This document shows, piece by piece, positions 17,050 through 25,642 of a DNA stretch of 64,000 nucleotides. The position numbers and the translations under genes are program-made. Under the pieces are notes generated by a model. It had not been told where the DNA came from. It did no database searches and saw only the letters and a list, made by a program, of their open reading frames with translations. Source of the DNA: Roseospira goensis (GTDB lineage: Bacteria; Pseudomonadota; Alphaproteobacteria; Rhodospirillales; Rhodospirillaceae); contig NZ_JACIGI010000004.1 in assembly GCF_014197795.1 (NCBI RefSeq), positions 124,001-188,000 on the forward strand, in the 5' to 3' direction. The number at the start of each line of letters is the position of its first letter. The stretch's first letter is position 1.

Positions 17050-17848
17050 CGTCCGCCCACAGGACCGCCGCCCGGTGCCCTTCCGCGGTGGCGGGTTCCG
17101 GCCCCACCCCCTGCCCTGGGCTGGGCCGGCGGTGTTCCTGGTGCTGCTGGCGGTGTGGGAGGGTGCGGCCCGCGCCGGGCTGGTCAGCCCGCTGGTGCTG
17201 CCGGCGCCCAGCGCGGCGGCGGCGGCCCTATGGTCGCTGGTGGAGAGCGGCCGGCTGTGGCTGCACCTGTCGGCCTCGCTGCAACGCCTGGTGATCGGCT
17301 GGACCCTGGGCACCGCCGCCGGCATCGGCCTGGGCCTGTGCATCGGGCTGTTCTCGCTGGCCCGCGCCGGTCTGGGGCCGGTGGTGGCGGCGCTGTTCCC
17401 GATCCCGAAGATCGCCCTCTTGCCGCTGTTCATCATCTGGTTCGGCATTGGCGAGGGCTCCAAGGTCGCCACCCTGTTCTTCGGCGCCCTGTTCCCGACC
17501 ATCATCGCCACCGCCGGCGGGGTGGACAGCGTCGACCGCACCCTGATCCGCATGGGCCAGTCGTTCGGCCTGCCATGGCGGGACGTGGTGCTGAAGATCG
17601 TGCTGCCCGGCGCCCTGCCCGCCATCCTGTCGGGGGCGCGCATCTCGGCCTCGATCGCCATCATCCTGCTGGTGGCGGCCGAAATGATCGGCGCCGAGTA
17701 CGGCGTCGGCGCCTACATCCTGCTGGCCGGCAACATGATGGCCACCGATCAGCTCATCGCCGGGGTGGCGCTGCTGTCGGTCATGGGGCTGACGGTGGCC
17801 TTTCTGATCGGCCGGGCGGAACGCTGGCTGCTGCGCTGGCGGGGATAG
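17042..17848 (+). CDS. ABC transporter permease, SsuC/TauC type
   Basis: Inner-membrane permease of 268 residues with six predicted helices and the EAA loop for ATPase contact (MGQSFGLPWRDVVLKIVLPGALPAILSGARIS, the G in the canonical position). It belongs to the BPD_transp_1 family used by taurine, sulfonate and nitrate importers, with the typical FPIPKIALLPLFIIWFGIGEGSK segment. It completes the three-gene importer; the next gene is convergent and ends 17 bases away, with no obvious terminator. Confidence 0.93.
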   Translation: MPDVRPQDRRPVPFRGGGFRPHPLPWAGPAVFLVLLAVWEGAARAGLVSPLVLPAPSAAAAALWSLVESGRLWLHLSASLQRLVIGWTLGTAAGIGLGLCIGLFSLARAGLGPVVAALFPIPKIALLPLFIIWFGIGEGSKVATLFFGALFPTIIATAGGVDSVDRTLIRMGQSFGLPWRDVVLKIVLPGALPAILSGARISASIAIILLVAAEMIGAEYGVGAYILLAGNMMATDQLIAGVALLSVMGLTVAFLIGRAERWLLRWRG

Positions 17849-17865
17849 CCGCCGTCAAGCCGCCG

Positions 17866-18462
17866 TCAGAACGAAGAGTTCGGCTCCTGCAGGAACGCCA
17901 GCTCCTCGGCTGTGGACGTCCGGCCCAGGACGGCGTTGCGGTGCGGGAAGCGGCCGAAGCGGGCGACGATCTCGTGGTGCCGGTGGGCCGACTTCTGCGC
18001 CCCCTCGATGCCGAGACGGTCGTACAGCGCCAGGGACCGCTCCTGCTCCACCAGGTCTTCGGCGTGCTGGAACGGCATGTACAGGAACAGCCGCTCCAGG
18101 TCCGACAGCGCCCGGTCGTGACCGTCGCGCAGGGCCTGCTTGGCGGCCTCCAGGGCCATGGCATCGGCGGCATAGGCCGCCGGGGTGCCGCGGTGGATGT
18201 TGCGCGGGACCTGGTCCAGCAGCAGGATGCGGGCCAGCGCCCCGCGCGGCGTCGCGGCCCAGGCGTCCAGGTCGCCCCGCGCCGCCTGCGCGGCCAGGTT
18301 CGCGAAGCGGTCGCGCAGCAGGGCGTCGAAAGCCTCGGATCGCTCGAACCAGACAGCGCGAAAGCCGCCGTGCGCGGGGTCGCCCGGCGCCCCGAACCAG
18401 ACCGTGAGCAGGTCGCGCGCCTCTTCGGGCAGGGTGGCGTCGGGCGGTGCGGTTTCGGTCAT
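17866..18462 (-). CDS. DUF924 family protein
   Basis: A 198-residue helical protein of the DUF924 family (TPR-like fold, function not established). Family landmarks are LLTVWFG near the start, LARILLLDQVPRNIHRGTPAAYAADAMAL in the middle, FLYMPFQHAEDLVEQERSL, and the C-terminal FGRFPHRNAVLGR. The ATG at 18462 is preceded by GGAG and overlaps the stop of the SLOG gene by four bases (ATGA), so it is the third member of a coupled operon. No signal peptide is present. It is convergent with the ABC permease. Confidence 0.88.
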   Translation of the reverse strand: MTETAPPDATLPEEARDLLTVWFGAPGDPAHGGFRAVWFERSEAFDALLRDRFANLAAQAARGDLDAWAATPRGALARILLLDQVPRNIHRGTPAAYAADAMALEAAKQALRDGHDRALSDLERLFLYMPFQHAEDLVEQERSLALYDRLGIEGAQKSAHRHHEIVARFGRFPHRNAVLGRTSTAEELAFLQEPNSSF

Positions 18463-19025
18463 GGGGTCTCCGTTTCGGATGTCCGGGTCGGTCCGCTCCA
18501 TTCCTCGGGCGTGGCGCGGCGGCGCAGCGCCTCGACGAAGGCACCGTCGCAGCCGGCCAGGAAGCGGTCCCAGTCGGCGCCGGTGCGGAACACCTGGTGG
18601 TCGTCCCCCCGACCCTCTCCGCCGCCACGATAGAGCAGCGTCGGCTTGCCGAGACGCACCATCCGCAACACGTTCAGAACCGTGCCGGGGCTCTTGCCGT
18701 CCCAGATCATGAGGCCGAAGTCGGCCGCGCGGGCCATGGCGCGGTCCTTCTCGGCATAGAACGCGAACCCGCGCGCCGACGCCGGAACCGGCACGGCCTC
18801 GACCGCCCAGCCGCCGGCGTTGGTGCGCGGCGCCGCGCCGGAGCAGTACACCGCCACAGCGTCGTACCCGGCGGTGTGCAGGTGCCGCTGCACGGCCGCA
18901 TCGGCGCCGCCCGCGTCGCCCACCAGGACCCGGTGACCCTGCGCCATGATGGAGTCCAGGCGCCCCCGCACGGCCGCCGACAGCCGGGAGACGTGGCGCG
19001 ATCCCCCCACAAAGACCGCGGTCAT
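18459..19025 (-). CDS. SLOG-family (YspA/YpsA-like) nucleotide-binding protein
   Basis: A 188-residue Rossmann-like protein of the SLOG superfamily, whose members bind or cleave nucleotide derivatives. The first strand and loop FVGGSRHVSRL, the second VLVGDAGGADAAVQRHL (family pattern G-x-x-G-A-D) and the third KDRAMARAADFGLMIWDGKSPGT are clear. The ligand is unknown. It overlaps the upstream phosphoribosyltransferase gene and the downstream DUF924 gene by four bases each, so all three are almost certainly co-translated. No membrane segment is present. Confidence 0.82.
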   Translation of the reverse strand: MTAVFVGGSRHVSRLSAAVRGRLDSIMAQGHRVLVGDAGGADAAVQRHLHTAGYDAVAVYCSGAAPRTNAGGWAVEAVPVPASARGFAFYAEKDRAMARAADFGLMIWDGKSPGTVLNVLRMVRLGKPTLLYRGGGEGRGDDHQVFRTGADWDRFLAGCDGAFVEALRRRATPEEWSGPTRTSETETP

Positions 19026-19609
19026 CGGTTGATCCGCGTGCGGGTGAGGGTCAGCACCCGCACCGATTGGGCACGGCCCTGCCCCATCAGGACCTCGGTG
19101 ATGGCGTTCAAGGTCGTCCCCGAGCGGTACAGGTCATCCAGCAGCAGCACATGCCGCCCGGAGGTAACACCGGCATCGACGCGGTACAAGCCGTGCTTCA
19201 GGGTGGCCCGCTGCACCGGGTCCTCGACGGCCTTGATCTGTTGCGTGGGTCCGCCGGTCGACACACAGTCGCAGACGGGCTTGCCGAGGCGCACCCCCAC
19301 ACCCTGCGCGATCACCAGCACCGGCTGGATGGCCCGCCGCGTCGACGGCGGCACCGGCACGATGATGTCGAACTTGGCGCGGTGTGGCCCCAGAAAGGTG
19401 ACCGCGGCCTCGACCAGCGGGGCGACGGCGGACCGGTCCTGCCTGTACTTCAGGCGGTAGAGCAGGTCCCCCAGGGCGGAACGCCGGGTCTGGAACTGGG
19501 GCCGGCCGTCGGCATCGTCGCCCTGGTAGGTGCTGCTGACGGTGTGGACGTCGAGGGCCACGCCATGCAGCCATTTGCCCAGGATGGCGGTGGGGGTCAT
19601 CTGGACCAT
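19022..19609 (-). CDS. ComF-like phosphoribosyltransferase
   Basis: Type I phosphoribosyltransferase of 195 residues. The PRPP-binding loop is VLLLDDLYRSGTTLNAI, preceded by a strand IIVPVPPS and by GDLLYRLKYRQDRSAVAPLVEA, which resembles the LKY-x-x-D segment of ComFC. It lacks the N-terminal zinc ribbon of classic ComF proteins, so a competence role should not be assumed. Six bases before the ATG a purine run GGGGGA could serve as ribosome site; the ATG at 19600 is an alternative start. It is the first gene of the PRTase-SLOG-DUF924 operon. Confidence 0.82.
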   Translation of the reverse strand: MVQMTPTAILGKWLHGVALDVHTVSSTYQGDDADGRPQFQTRRSALGDLLYRLKYRQDRSAVAPLVEAAVTFLGPHRAKFDIIVPVPPSTRRAIQPVLVIAQGVGVRLGKPVCDCVSTGGPTQQIKAVEDPVQRATLKHGLYRVDAGVTSGRHVLLLDDLYRSGTTLNAITEVLMGQGRAQSVRVLTLTRTRINR

Positions 19610-19764
19610 CGGCGGATCCCCCCGCGTCGGGGACCGTCCGCTGCCCCGAGGCGGGACTCGCCGGGGGCCGGTCGGCTCGCTCCATCAAGCCCGGCCGCCC
19701 GTGGTCCGTCAATGGACGTGTCCCGACATCCTATTCGCGCAGGCGGATCGTGGTCCGGGGTGCC

Positions 19765-20973
19765 TTACGACTCCGGGCGCTCGCCCCGCCGATAGGGGCC
19801 GAAGGCCGCCAGGGCCGCCATGTCCTCGCCCACCATGGCCCGCTCCTGTTCGACGAAGCGGGCCACCGCCGCCCGAAAGCCCGGGTCGGCGATCCAGTGC
19901 AGGCTGTGCGTGGCCTGCGGCAGGTAGCCGCGCTGGATCTTGTGCTCGCCCTGGGCGCCCGCCTCGACCCAGCGCAGACCGTGTTCGATGGCGAAGTCCA
20001 TGGCGCGGTAGTAGCACGCCTCGAAATGCAGGAACTTGTACTCCGCCAGGGCACCCCAGGTGCGTCCGAACAGGGCGTCCGACCCGATCAGGTTCAGCGC
20101 GCCGCACACCAGTTGGCCGCTGTCCTCGTCCTCGCCCATGACCAGGGCGACGCGGTCCGGCATGCGCTCCCCCAGGATCTGGAAGAAGTCCCGCGTCAGA
20201 TACGGGCGGCCCCATTTGCGGTCCGCCGTCGACAGGTAGAAGCGGTAGAAGGCGTCCCAGTGCCGGGGGTGTAGGTCGTCCCCGGTCAGGGTGCGCAAAA
20301 CCACCCCCTGGGCGTTGGCGCGCTCGCGCTCCTTGCGGATCGCCTTGCGTTTACGCGAGGCCAGCGTGTCCAGGAAGTCCCGGAAATCGCGGTAGCCCAG
20401 GTTCTCCCAATGGTACTGCTGGCCCTGGCGGCGCAGGAAGCCCAGGCCCGCGCCCAGGTCCGCCTCGGCCTCGGTCGGAAAGGTGATGTGAACGCTCGAC
20501 AGATCGGCCCGATCGGCGAGTTGCACCGTCGCCGCCAGCAAGGCGCGGCGCAGATGGTCCGGGTCGGACGCGTCCGGCCGCACCAGCAGGCGCGGCCCGG
20601 TCACCGGCGTGAACGGCACAGCCCCCTGGAGCTTCGGATAGTAGCGCCCGCCGGCCTGCTCGTAGGCGTTGGCCCAGCTCCAGTCGAAGACGTATTCGCC
20701 GTAGGAATGGGTCTTCAGGTACAGCGGCGCACAGGCCAGCAGGGACCCGTCCGGCGCCGCGATGCGCAGGTGCTGCGGCCGCCAGCCGGTCTCGGGGCCG
20801 ACCGACCCGGAGTCCTCCAACGCCGACAGGAAGGCGTGGCTGACGAACGGGTTGTCGGCGCCGGCGCAGGCGTCCCATTCGGCGGCCTCGACGCCGCCCA
20901 GGCCGGGCAGCACCGAGACTGCCACCGTGGCCCCGTCGGGGGCGTGGTCATGGTCAGGCGGGCAGCGGGTCAT
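19765..20973 (-). CDS. FemAB-like (DUF482) acyltransferase
   Basis: A 402-residue protein of the peptidoglycan-recognition FemAB-like/DUF482 family, two GNAT-like lobes in tandem. Typical stretches are PFVSHAFLSALEDSG at the start, LACAPLYLKTHSYGEYVFDWSWANAY, FLDTLASRKRKAIRKER in the middle and HFEACYYRAMDFAIEHGL near the end, followed by EAGAQGEHKIQRGYLP. The substrate is not known; some relatives are annotated as peptidogalycan biosynthesis proteins without experimental proof. Start at the only good in-frame ATG. It is monocistronic or loosely followed by the phosphoribosyltransferase operon in a different unit. Confidence 0.88.
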   Translation of the reverse strand: MTRCPPDHDHAPDGATVAVSVLPGLGGVEAAEWDACAGADNPFVSHAFLSALEDSGSVGPETGWRPQHLRIAAPDGSLLACAPLYLKTHSYGEYVFDWSWANAYEQAGGRYYPKLQGAVPFTPVTGPRLLVRPDASDPDHLRRALLAATVQLADRADLSSVHITFPTEAEADLGAGLGFLRRQGQQYHWENLGYRDFRDFLDTLASRKRKAIRKERERANAQGVVLRTLTGDDLHPRHWDAFYRFYLSTADRKWGRPYLTRDFFQILGERMPDRVALVMGEDEDSGQLVCGALNLIGSDALFGRTWGALAEYKFLHFEACYYRAMDFAIEHGLRWVEAGAQGEHKIQRGYLPQATHSLHWIADPGFRAAVARFVEQERAMVGEDMAALAAFGPYRRGERPES

Positions 20974-21075
20974 GGTCTCGCGCAGGCGGTGGCACCGTGG
21001 ATGTCCCGCGCCAGCATGTGGGGACCGACCCCGCCCCGACCAAGACCCACCGATGCGCCGGCGGGCCGCGACGGC

Positions 21076-21546
21076 TCAGTCCCGGATCTCGACCATGGCG
21101 TCGACCTCGACCGGAACACCGAGCGGCAGCGACGCGCACCCCACGGCAGCGCGGGCATGACGGCCGGCCTCGCCGAACACGTCCACCATCAGGTCAGAGA
21201 CGCCGTTGGCGACCTTGGGATGGTCGGTGTAGTCCGGGGTCGCCGCCACGAACACCCCCAGGCGCACGATGCGGGCGACGCGGCCCAGGTCGCCGTCGCA
21301 GACCGCCTTGAGCTGCGCGATCAGGTTGACGCCGCACAGGCGCGCCGCGGCCTGGCCGTCCTCCAGCGTCAGATCGCGCCCCATCAGGCCGGTGACCGCC
21401 GGGGCGCCGTCGGCCAGCGGGATCTGTCCCGACAGCACCACCAGGGACCCGGTGCGCACCGCCGGCACATAGTTGGCGACGGGCGCGGCGGCCGTCGGCA
21501 GGGTGATCCCCAGGGCACTGAGGCGGGCCTCGATCTCGGCGGACAT
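21076..21546 (-). CDS. RidA family protein
   Basis: A 156-residue RidA/YjgF/UK114 protein of the longer bacterial subfamily that begins with an EARLSALGITLP helix. RidA proteins deaminate reactive enamine/imine intermediates released by PLP enzymes. The conserved VLSGQIPL, TLEDGQAAARLCGVNLIAQL and C-terminal VGCASLPLGVPVEVDAMVEI are visible; the subfamily without the catalytic arginine of E. coli RidA cannot be excluded (the end reads GVPVEVDAM). ATG at 21546 has GAAGGGA just upstream. It is divergent from serA, 125 bases apart. Confidence 0.9.
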   Translation of the reverse strand: MSAEIEARLSALGITLPTAAAPVANYVPAVRTGSLVVLSGQIPLADGAPAVTGLMGRDLTLEDGQAAARLCGVNLIAQLKAVCDGDLGRVARIVRLGVFVAATPDYTDHPKVANGVSDLMVDVFGEAGRHARAAVGCASLPLGVPVEVDAMVEIRD

Positions 21547-21671
21547 GAAAATCCCTTCCCTTCTCACGGCGGCGGTGTGGTAGGGGAACCCGGCACACGG
21601 GCCGCCGGTGCGGCCCTGTCGTACCGTGTTCGCCCTTCGAATGGGACCACAGTCTTGGGGATGCGCCGACC

Positions 21672-22907
21672 GTGAGCAAGCTCTCTCTGCCGAAGGACAA
21701 GATCAAGGTTCTGCTGCTGGAGAACGTCCATCCGAACGCCGTCGCGCTGCTGCGGCGGACCGGGTACACCAACGTCACGCATCTGCGCACCGCGCTGTCG
21801 GGCGACGCGCTCAAGGACGCGGTGGCCGACGCGCATGTTCTGGGCATCCGCTCGCGCACCCGGGTGACCGCCGACGTTCTGGAGGCGGCCGACAAGCTGA
21901 TGAGCATCGGCTGTTTCAGCATCGGCACCGATCAGGTCGACCTGCATGCTGCCAAGACGCGCGGCATCCCCGTCTTCAACGCGCCCTATTCCAACACCCG
22001 CTCGGTGGCCGAGATGGTGCTGGCGGAGATCATCTGCCTGCTGCGCGGCACCTTCCAGAAGGCGTGGGCCTGTCACGAGGGCGGCTGGCTGAAGAGCGCC
22101 GAGGGCAGCCACGAGGTGCGCGGCAAGACGCTCGGCATCGTCGGCTACGGCCACATCGGCTCGCAGCTCTCGGTCCTGGCCGAGGCGTTGGGCATGCGCG
22201 TGATCTTCCACGACATCGTGGAAAAGCTGGCGATCGGCAACGCCGCGTCGGCCGGCAGCCTGGACGCGCTGCTGGAGCGCGCCGACGTGGTCAGCCTGCA
22301 TGTGCCGTCGTCGCCGCTGACGCGCGACATGATCGGCGCGCGCGAACTGGGGCTGATGAAGCCCGGCGCCTTCCTCATCAACGCCGCCCGCGGCGAGGTG
22401 GTGGACATCGACGCATTGGCGCACGCGTTGCGCACCGGGCACCTGGCCGGCGCCGCGGTGGACGTGTTCCCCCTGGAGCCCAAGGGCGGCAACGATACCT
22501 TCGACTCGCCGTTGCGCGGCCTGCGCAACGTCATCCTGACGCCGCATGTGGGCGGCTCGACCGAGGAGGCACAGGCCAACATCGGCACCGAGGTGGTCGA
22601 GAAGCTGGTCAAGTACTCCGACAACGGATCGACAACCGGCGCTGTAAATTTCGTGGAAGTCTCTCTACCGGAACAGGAAGGGGTGAGCCGTTTCCTGCAT
22701 ATTCACAAGAACGTGCCCGGTGTTCTCAGTGCGATCAACGACATCTTTTCGTCTCGCGACATCAACATTGCCGGCGAGTACCTGCGCACGGATAGCGACA
22801 TCGGCTACGTCGTGGTCGACGTCAACAAGGAGATCGAGGCCGGCATGGGCATCCGCCGCGCCCTCCAGGCGGTGCCCGGCACCATCCGCACCCGATTCCT
22901 GATGTAG
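21672..22907 (+). CDS. serA: D-3-phosphoglycerate dehydrogenase
   Basis: First step of serine synthesis: oxidises 3-phosphoglycerate with NAD. The 411-residue form is the E. coli type, with a C-terminal ACT domain (about 335-411, FLHIHKNVPGVLSAINDIF) that usually gives serine feedback inhibition. Substrate/NAD features are SIGTDQVDL, NTRSVAEMVLAEI, the Rossmann GYGHIGSQ, the catalytic NAARGEVVD (Arg) and HVGGSTEEAQ (His). The start is a GTG. It is monocistronic; a LysE exporter gene follows in the same direction after 49 bases. Confidence 0.97.
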   Translation: MSKLSLPKDKIKVLLLENVHPNAVALLRRTGYTNVTHLRTALSGDALKDAVADAHVLGIRSRTRVTADVLEAADKLMSIGCFSIGTDQVDLHAAKTRGIPVFNAPYSNTRSVAEMVLAEIICLLRGTFQKAWACHEGGWLKSAEGSHEVRGKTLGIVGYGHIGSQLSVLAEALGMRVIFHDIVEKLAIGNAASAGSLDALLERADVVSLHVPSSPLTRDMIGARELGLMKPGAFLINAARGEVVDIDALAHALRTGHLAGAAVDVFPLEPKGGNDTFDSPLRGLRNVILTPHVGGSTEEAQANIGTEVVEKLVKYSDNGSTTGAVNFVEVSLPEQEGVSRFLHIHKNVPGVLSAINDIFSSRDINIAGEYLRTDSDIGYVVVDVNKEIEAGMGIRRALQAVPGTIRTRFLM

Positions 22908-22956
22908 CCCCCCCCGCGTACGCCGGCACCGGCCCGTCCTGGGAGACCCTGCACCC

Positions 22957-23580
22957 ATGTTCGATCTGACCACCTGGCTGGCCTACCTCGCGGCCTGCGC
23001 CCTCATCGTCGTCGTGCCCGGCCCCACGGTCACGGTCATCATCGCCAACAGCCTGCGCGCCGGCCCGGCCGCCGGCTTGATGAACGTGGCCGGCACCCAG
23101 GCCGGCCTGCTCATCATGGTGGGCGTGCTGGCCCTCGGGCTGGAGACCGTGGTGACCCAGGCCGGCGCCGTGTTCGACGTGCTGCGGCTTCTGGGGGCCG
23201 CTTACCTGATCTGGCTGGGGCTCAAGCTGTGGCGCTCGGACGGGCAGCTCGGGCAGGCCGACGCCGGGACCGCTCGCTCCCACGGCCGGTATGCCTGGCA
23301 GGGGTTCCTGGTGATCTGGTCGAATCCCAAGGCGCTGCTGTTCTTCGGCGCCTTCATCCCGCAGTTTGTCGACCCGGCGGGCGATCCGGCCCTCCAGGTG
23401 GTCCTCCTGGGGTTGACGTTCATGGTCGTCGCGCTGGTCCTCGACGGGGCCTACGCGGTCGCCGCCGGCAAAACCGGCGCCCTGCTGTCGCGCCGCAACG
23501 TCCGGTGGCTGGAGCGCATCTCCGGCAGTTTTTTGATCGGTGGCGGGATCTGGCTGGCGCTGTCGCGCCGGGCCGCCTAG
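22957..23580 (+). CDS. LysE/RhtB family amino acid exporter
   Basis: A 207-residue inner-membrane exporter with six hydrophobic segments and the family's first-helix motif CALIVVVPGPTVTVIIANSLRAGPAAG, followed by a LGAAYLIWLGLKLWR segment. Members export lysine, homoserine, threonine or other small molecules; the substrate is not readable. The TAG stop lies inside a 62-bp palindrome (23579-23640). Confidence 0.93.
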   Translation: MFDLTTWLAYLAACALIVVVPGPTVTVIIANSLRAGPAAGLMNVAGTQAGLLIMVGVLALGLETVVTQAGAVFDVLRLLGAAYLIWLGLKLWRSDGQLGQADAGTARSHGRYAWQGFLVIWSNPKALLFFGAFIPQFVDPAGDPALQVVLLGLTFMVVALVLDGAYAVAAGKTGALLSRRNVRWLERISGSFLIGGGIWLALSRRAA

Positions 23581-23640
23581 CGCCGATTGCTCGAAATCGG
23601 AACCGCAGATGCGGTCCGATTTCGAACGTGAATCGGCTCT
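23579..23640. repeat. 62-bp imperfect palindrome overlapping a stop codon
   Basis: Arms gccgattgctcgaaatcg and cgatttcgaacgtgaatcggc pair with one small bulge; the ends are agcg/ctct. The first two bases are the AG of the LysE-family gene's TAG stop. It ends three bases before the stop of the convergent cyclase gene, so it fills the whole gap and could act as a two-way terminator. Confidence 0.85.
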
Positions 23641-23643
23641 ACA

Positions 23644-25623
23644 TTATTGATTTTTGTGCGGGTCGCCCGCATCGGGCCACGCCCACAGGTCGAGCGGCGC
23701 CGCCCGGCCCCGGATGGTGCGGGCGCCGAGCGGCCGATAGCCCTCCAGGGCCGGCTCGGCGTCCGCCGCAACAGCGCGGGCGGCGCGCAGCAGGTCGTCC
23801 GAGACGACCACCACCGCGCCAACCTCCTTGGTCAGGCTTTCCAGGCGGCTGGCGATCGCCACGGTCTCGCCCGACAGCGTGAAGGCGAACTGCCGGTCGC
23901 CGCCCAGTTCGCCCATGAGCACGCGGCCGCAGTGCACCCCGACGCCGATGCGGATCGGCACCGCACCCTCGGCCTCGCGCCCGGCGCTCCACTCAGCCAC
24001 CGCCGCGGCCAGCCCGCGGGCCGCGCGCACCGCATCCAGCGCGAACGCCGGCGTCGGCTCGGGCGGCCCGAAGCTGGCCATGGCGCCGTCGCCCATGAAG
24101 CGGTCGAGCACCCCGTTGTTGTCGAAGACATGGCGCTCCACGACGCGATGGAAGCCGCGCAGCAGGTCCATGGCCTGGGTCGGATCCAGACCGTCGCAGA
24201 TTCGGGTGCTGTCGCGCATATCCACGAACAGCACCGCGGCGTCGATCATGCGGTCGCCGGCGAACGGACGATCCCGGTTGGCGAGCGCGTCGACCACGGA
24301 GGGCGAGAAGTAGCGCGACAGGTTGCGCCGCTGCCGTTCCATCAGCCATCGCCGGCGCTGCTCGCGCGCCCGCCGGTGCAAAGCGCAGGGCACGAACACC
24401 GCCGCCACGGCGGCCGCCGGGAAGGCCACGTTGAGCCACAAATGGGCCGCCACCAGCGCCCACACCGCCACCCCGCCCCAGGCCGCCACCAGCGCCACGG
24501 CCAGCGCCGCCGCGACCCCGTAGGGCAGGCTGAGGGCGGCCGCCCCGACGACCACCACCGCCGTCCCGACCGCCGCCGCGTCGAGCGTCAGCGCCGCCGT
24601 CCCCCGGCGCAGCACGCGGTCGGACAGGATATTGTCGATCATGGTGCCGACATGCTCGGCGGCCGTCAGGGTCTCGGCGTAGGGCGACGGGAAGCGCGCC
24701 CCGAACCCGGCCGCGCTGCCACCGATCATCACCACCCGGTCGCGCAGGGCCGCGGCCGGCACCCGACCCTCGATCACGTCGATCAGGGAGACGGCGGGCA
24801 GCGTCCCGCCCGGGCCGTAGTGGTTGATGGCGATGCGGGTGCGCCGGTCCACCGGGACCGTCACCGGCCCCAGCCGCACGGCCTCGCCCCAGCGCACGGC
24901 CAGCGCCTCGGGCGCCACCCCCAGCGCCAGCCGGGTCGCCTGGATCGCCAGGGAGGGATAGGCCGTGTCCGCGTGAACCACCACCGGGTCGTGGTGCCGG
25001 AGGGTTCCGTCCGCGTCCAGGATCAGCATGTTGTGACCGGCGGCGTCAGCCGCCGCCAGTATGGCGGCCTCGGGGCTCTGCACCGCTTCGACGACCGCGC
25101 CCGGTCCGCCCGCATCGCCGGTCGGCCGCAGCACGATCCGGTAGGCATGCGCCTCCAGGCCGGCCGGCGCCGCCGATGGCGCCGGCGCCCCGCCGGGCGC
25201 CCCGAACAGCACCCCGAACGGCACCGCCACCGGTCCCCTCAGGGCCGCGAGGGTCTGCGCCAGGGACTCCGCGTCGGCGGCCGCCCCACCGGCCCCACCG
25301 GACCCACCGGACCCGGCGGCCTGCCCCCCCAGGAACAGGTTGAGGGCGACGGCGCGCACCCCGGCCGCGTCCAACCGGTGCAACGCCGCGCCCAGCTCCT
25401 CGCGGGGCAGCGATGCGGTCCCCAGCGCCTCCAGCGTCCGGTCATCGACCAGCGCCAGCACGACGTCGCCGCCGGGGCTTATCGGGCCGCGCAGACGAAA
25501 GCGCGCATCGAGGGTGACGGCCTCCACCTCGGCGGCAACCTGGGTATCGCGCGCCGCGAGGTACAGCAGCACCGCCGCGAGCGCCGCAACCGCGAGCAGG
25601 CCGCCGGCCAGGAGGCGCCGCAC
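23644..25623 (-). CDS. CHASE2-domain adenylate/guanylate cyclase
   Basis: Membrane class III nucleotide cyclase. A first helix (about 3-23) leads to an extracytoplasmic CHASE2 domain (about 25-355: VTLDARFRLRGP, VLALVDDRTLEALG, GVRAVALNLFLGG, YAETLTAAEHVGTMIDNIL), then three helices (about 365-430) and a C-terminal catalytic domain (about 455-650) with AAVLFVDMRDSTR, DRFMGDGAMASFG and the metal aspartates. The start is uncertain: I prefer GTG at 25623 with a GGAG ribosome site; a GTG at 25689 would overlap the FecR gene by 47 bases. It follows the FecR gene in one operon, a common pairing. Confidence 0.9.
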   Translation of the reverse strand: MRRLLAGGLLAVAALAAVLLYLAARDTQVAAEVEAVTLDARFRLRGPISPGGDVVLALVDDRTLEALGTASLPREELGAALHRLDAAGVRAVALNLFLGGQAAGSGGSGGAGGAAADAESLAQTLAALRGPVAVPFGVLFGAPGGAPAPSAAPAGLEAHAYRIVLRPTGDAGGPGAVVEAVQSPEAAILAAADAAGHNMLILDADGTLRHHDPVVVHADTAYPSLAIQATRLALGVAPEALAVRWGEAVRLGPVTVPVDRRTRIAINHYGPGGTLPAVSLIDVIEGRVPAAALRDRVVMIGGSAAGFGARFPSPYAETLTAAEHVGTMIDNILSDRVLRRGTAALTLDAAAVGTAVVVVGAAALSLPYGVAAALAVALVAAWGGVAVWALVAAHLWLNVAFPAAAVAAVFVPCALHRRAREQRRRWLMERQRRNLSRYFSPSVVDALANRDRPFAGDRMIDAAVLFVDMRDSTRICDGLDPTQAMDLLRGFHRVVERHVFDNNGVLDRFMGDGAMASFGPPEPTPAFALDAVRAARGLAAAVAEWSAGREAEGAVPIRIGVGVHCGRVLMGELGGDRQFAFTLSGETVAIASRLESLTKEVGAVVVVSDDLLRAARAVAADAEPALEGYRPLGARTIRGRAAPLDLWAWPDAGDPHKNQ

Positions 25624-25642
25624 CGCCGCCGCGCTCCGCCGC

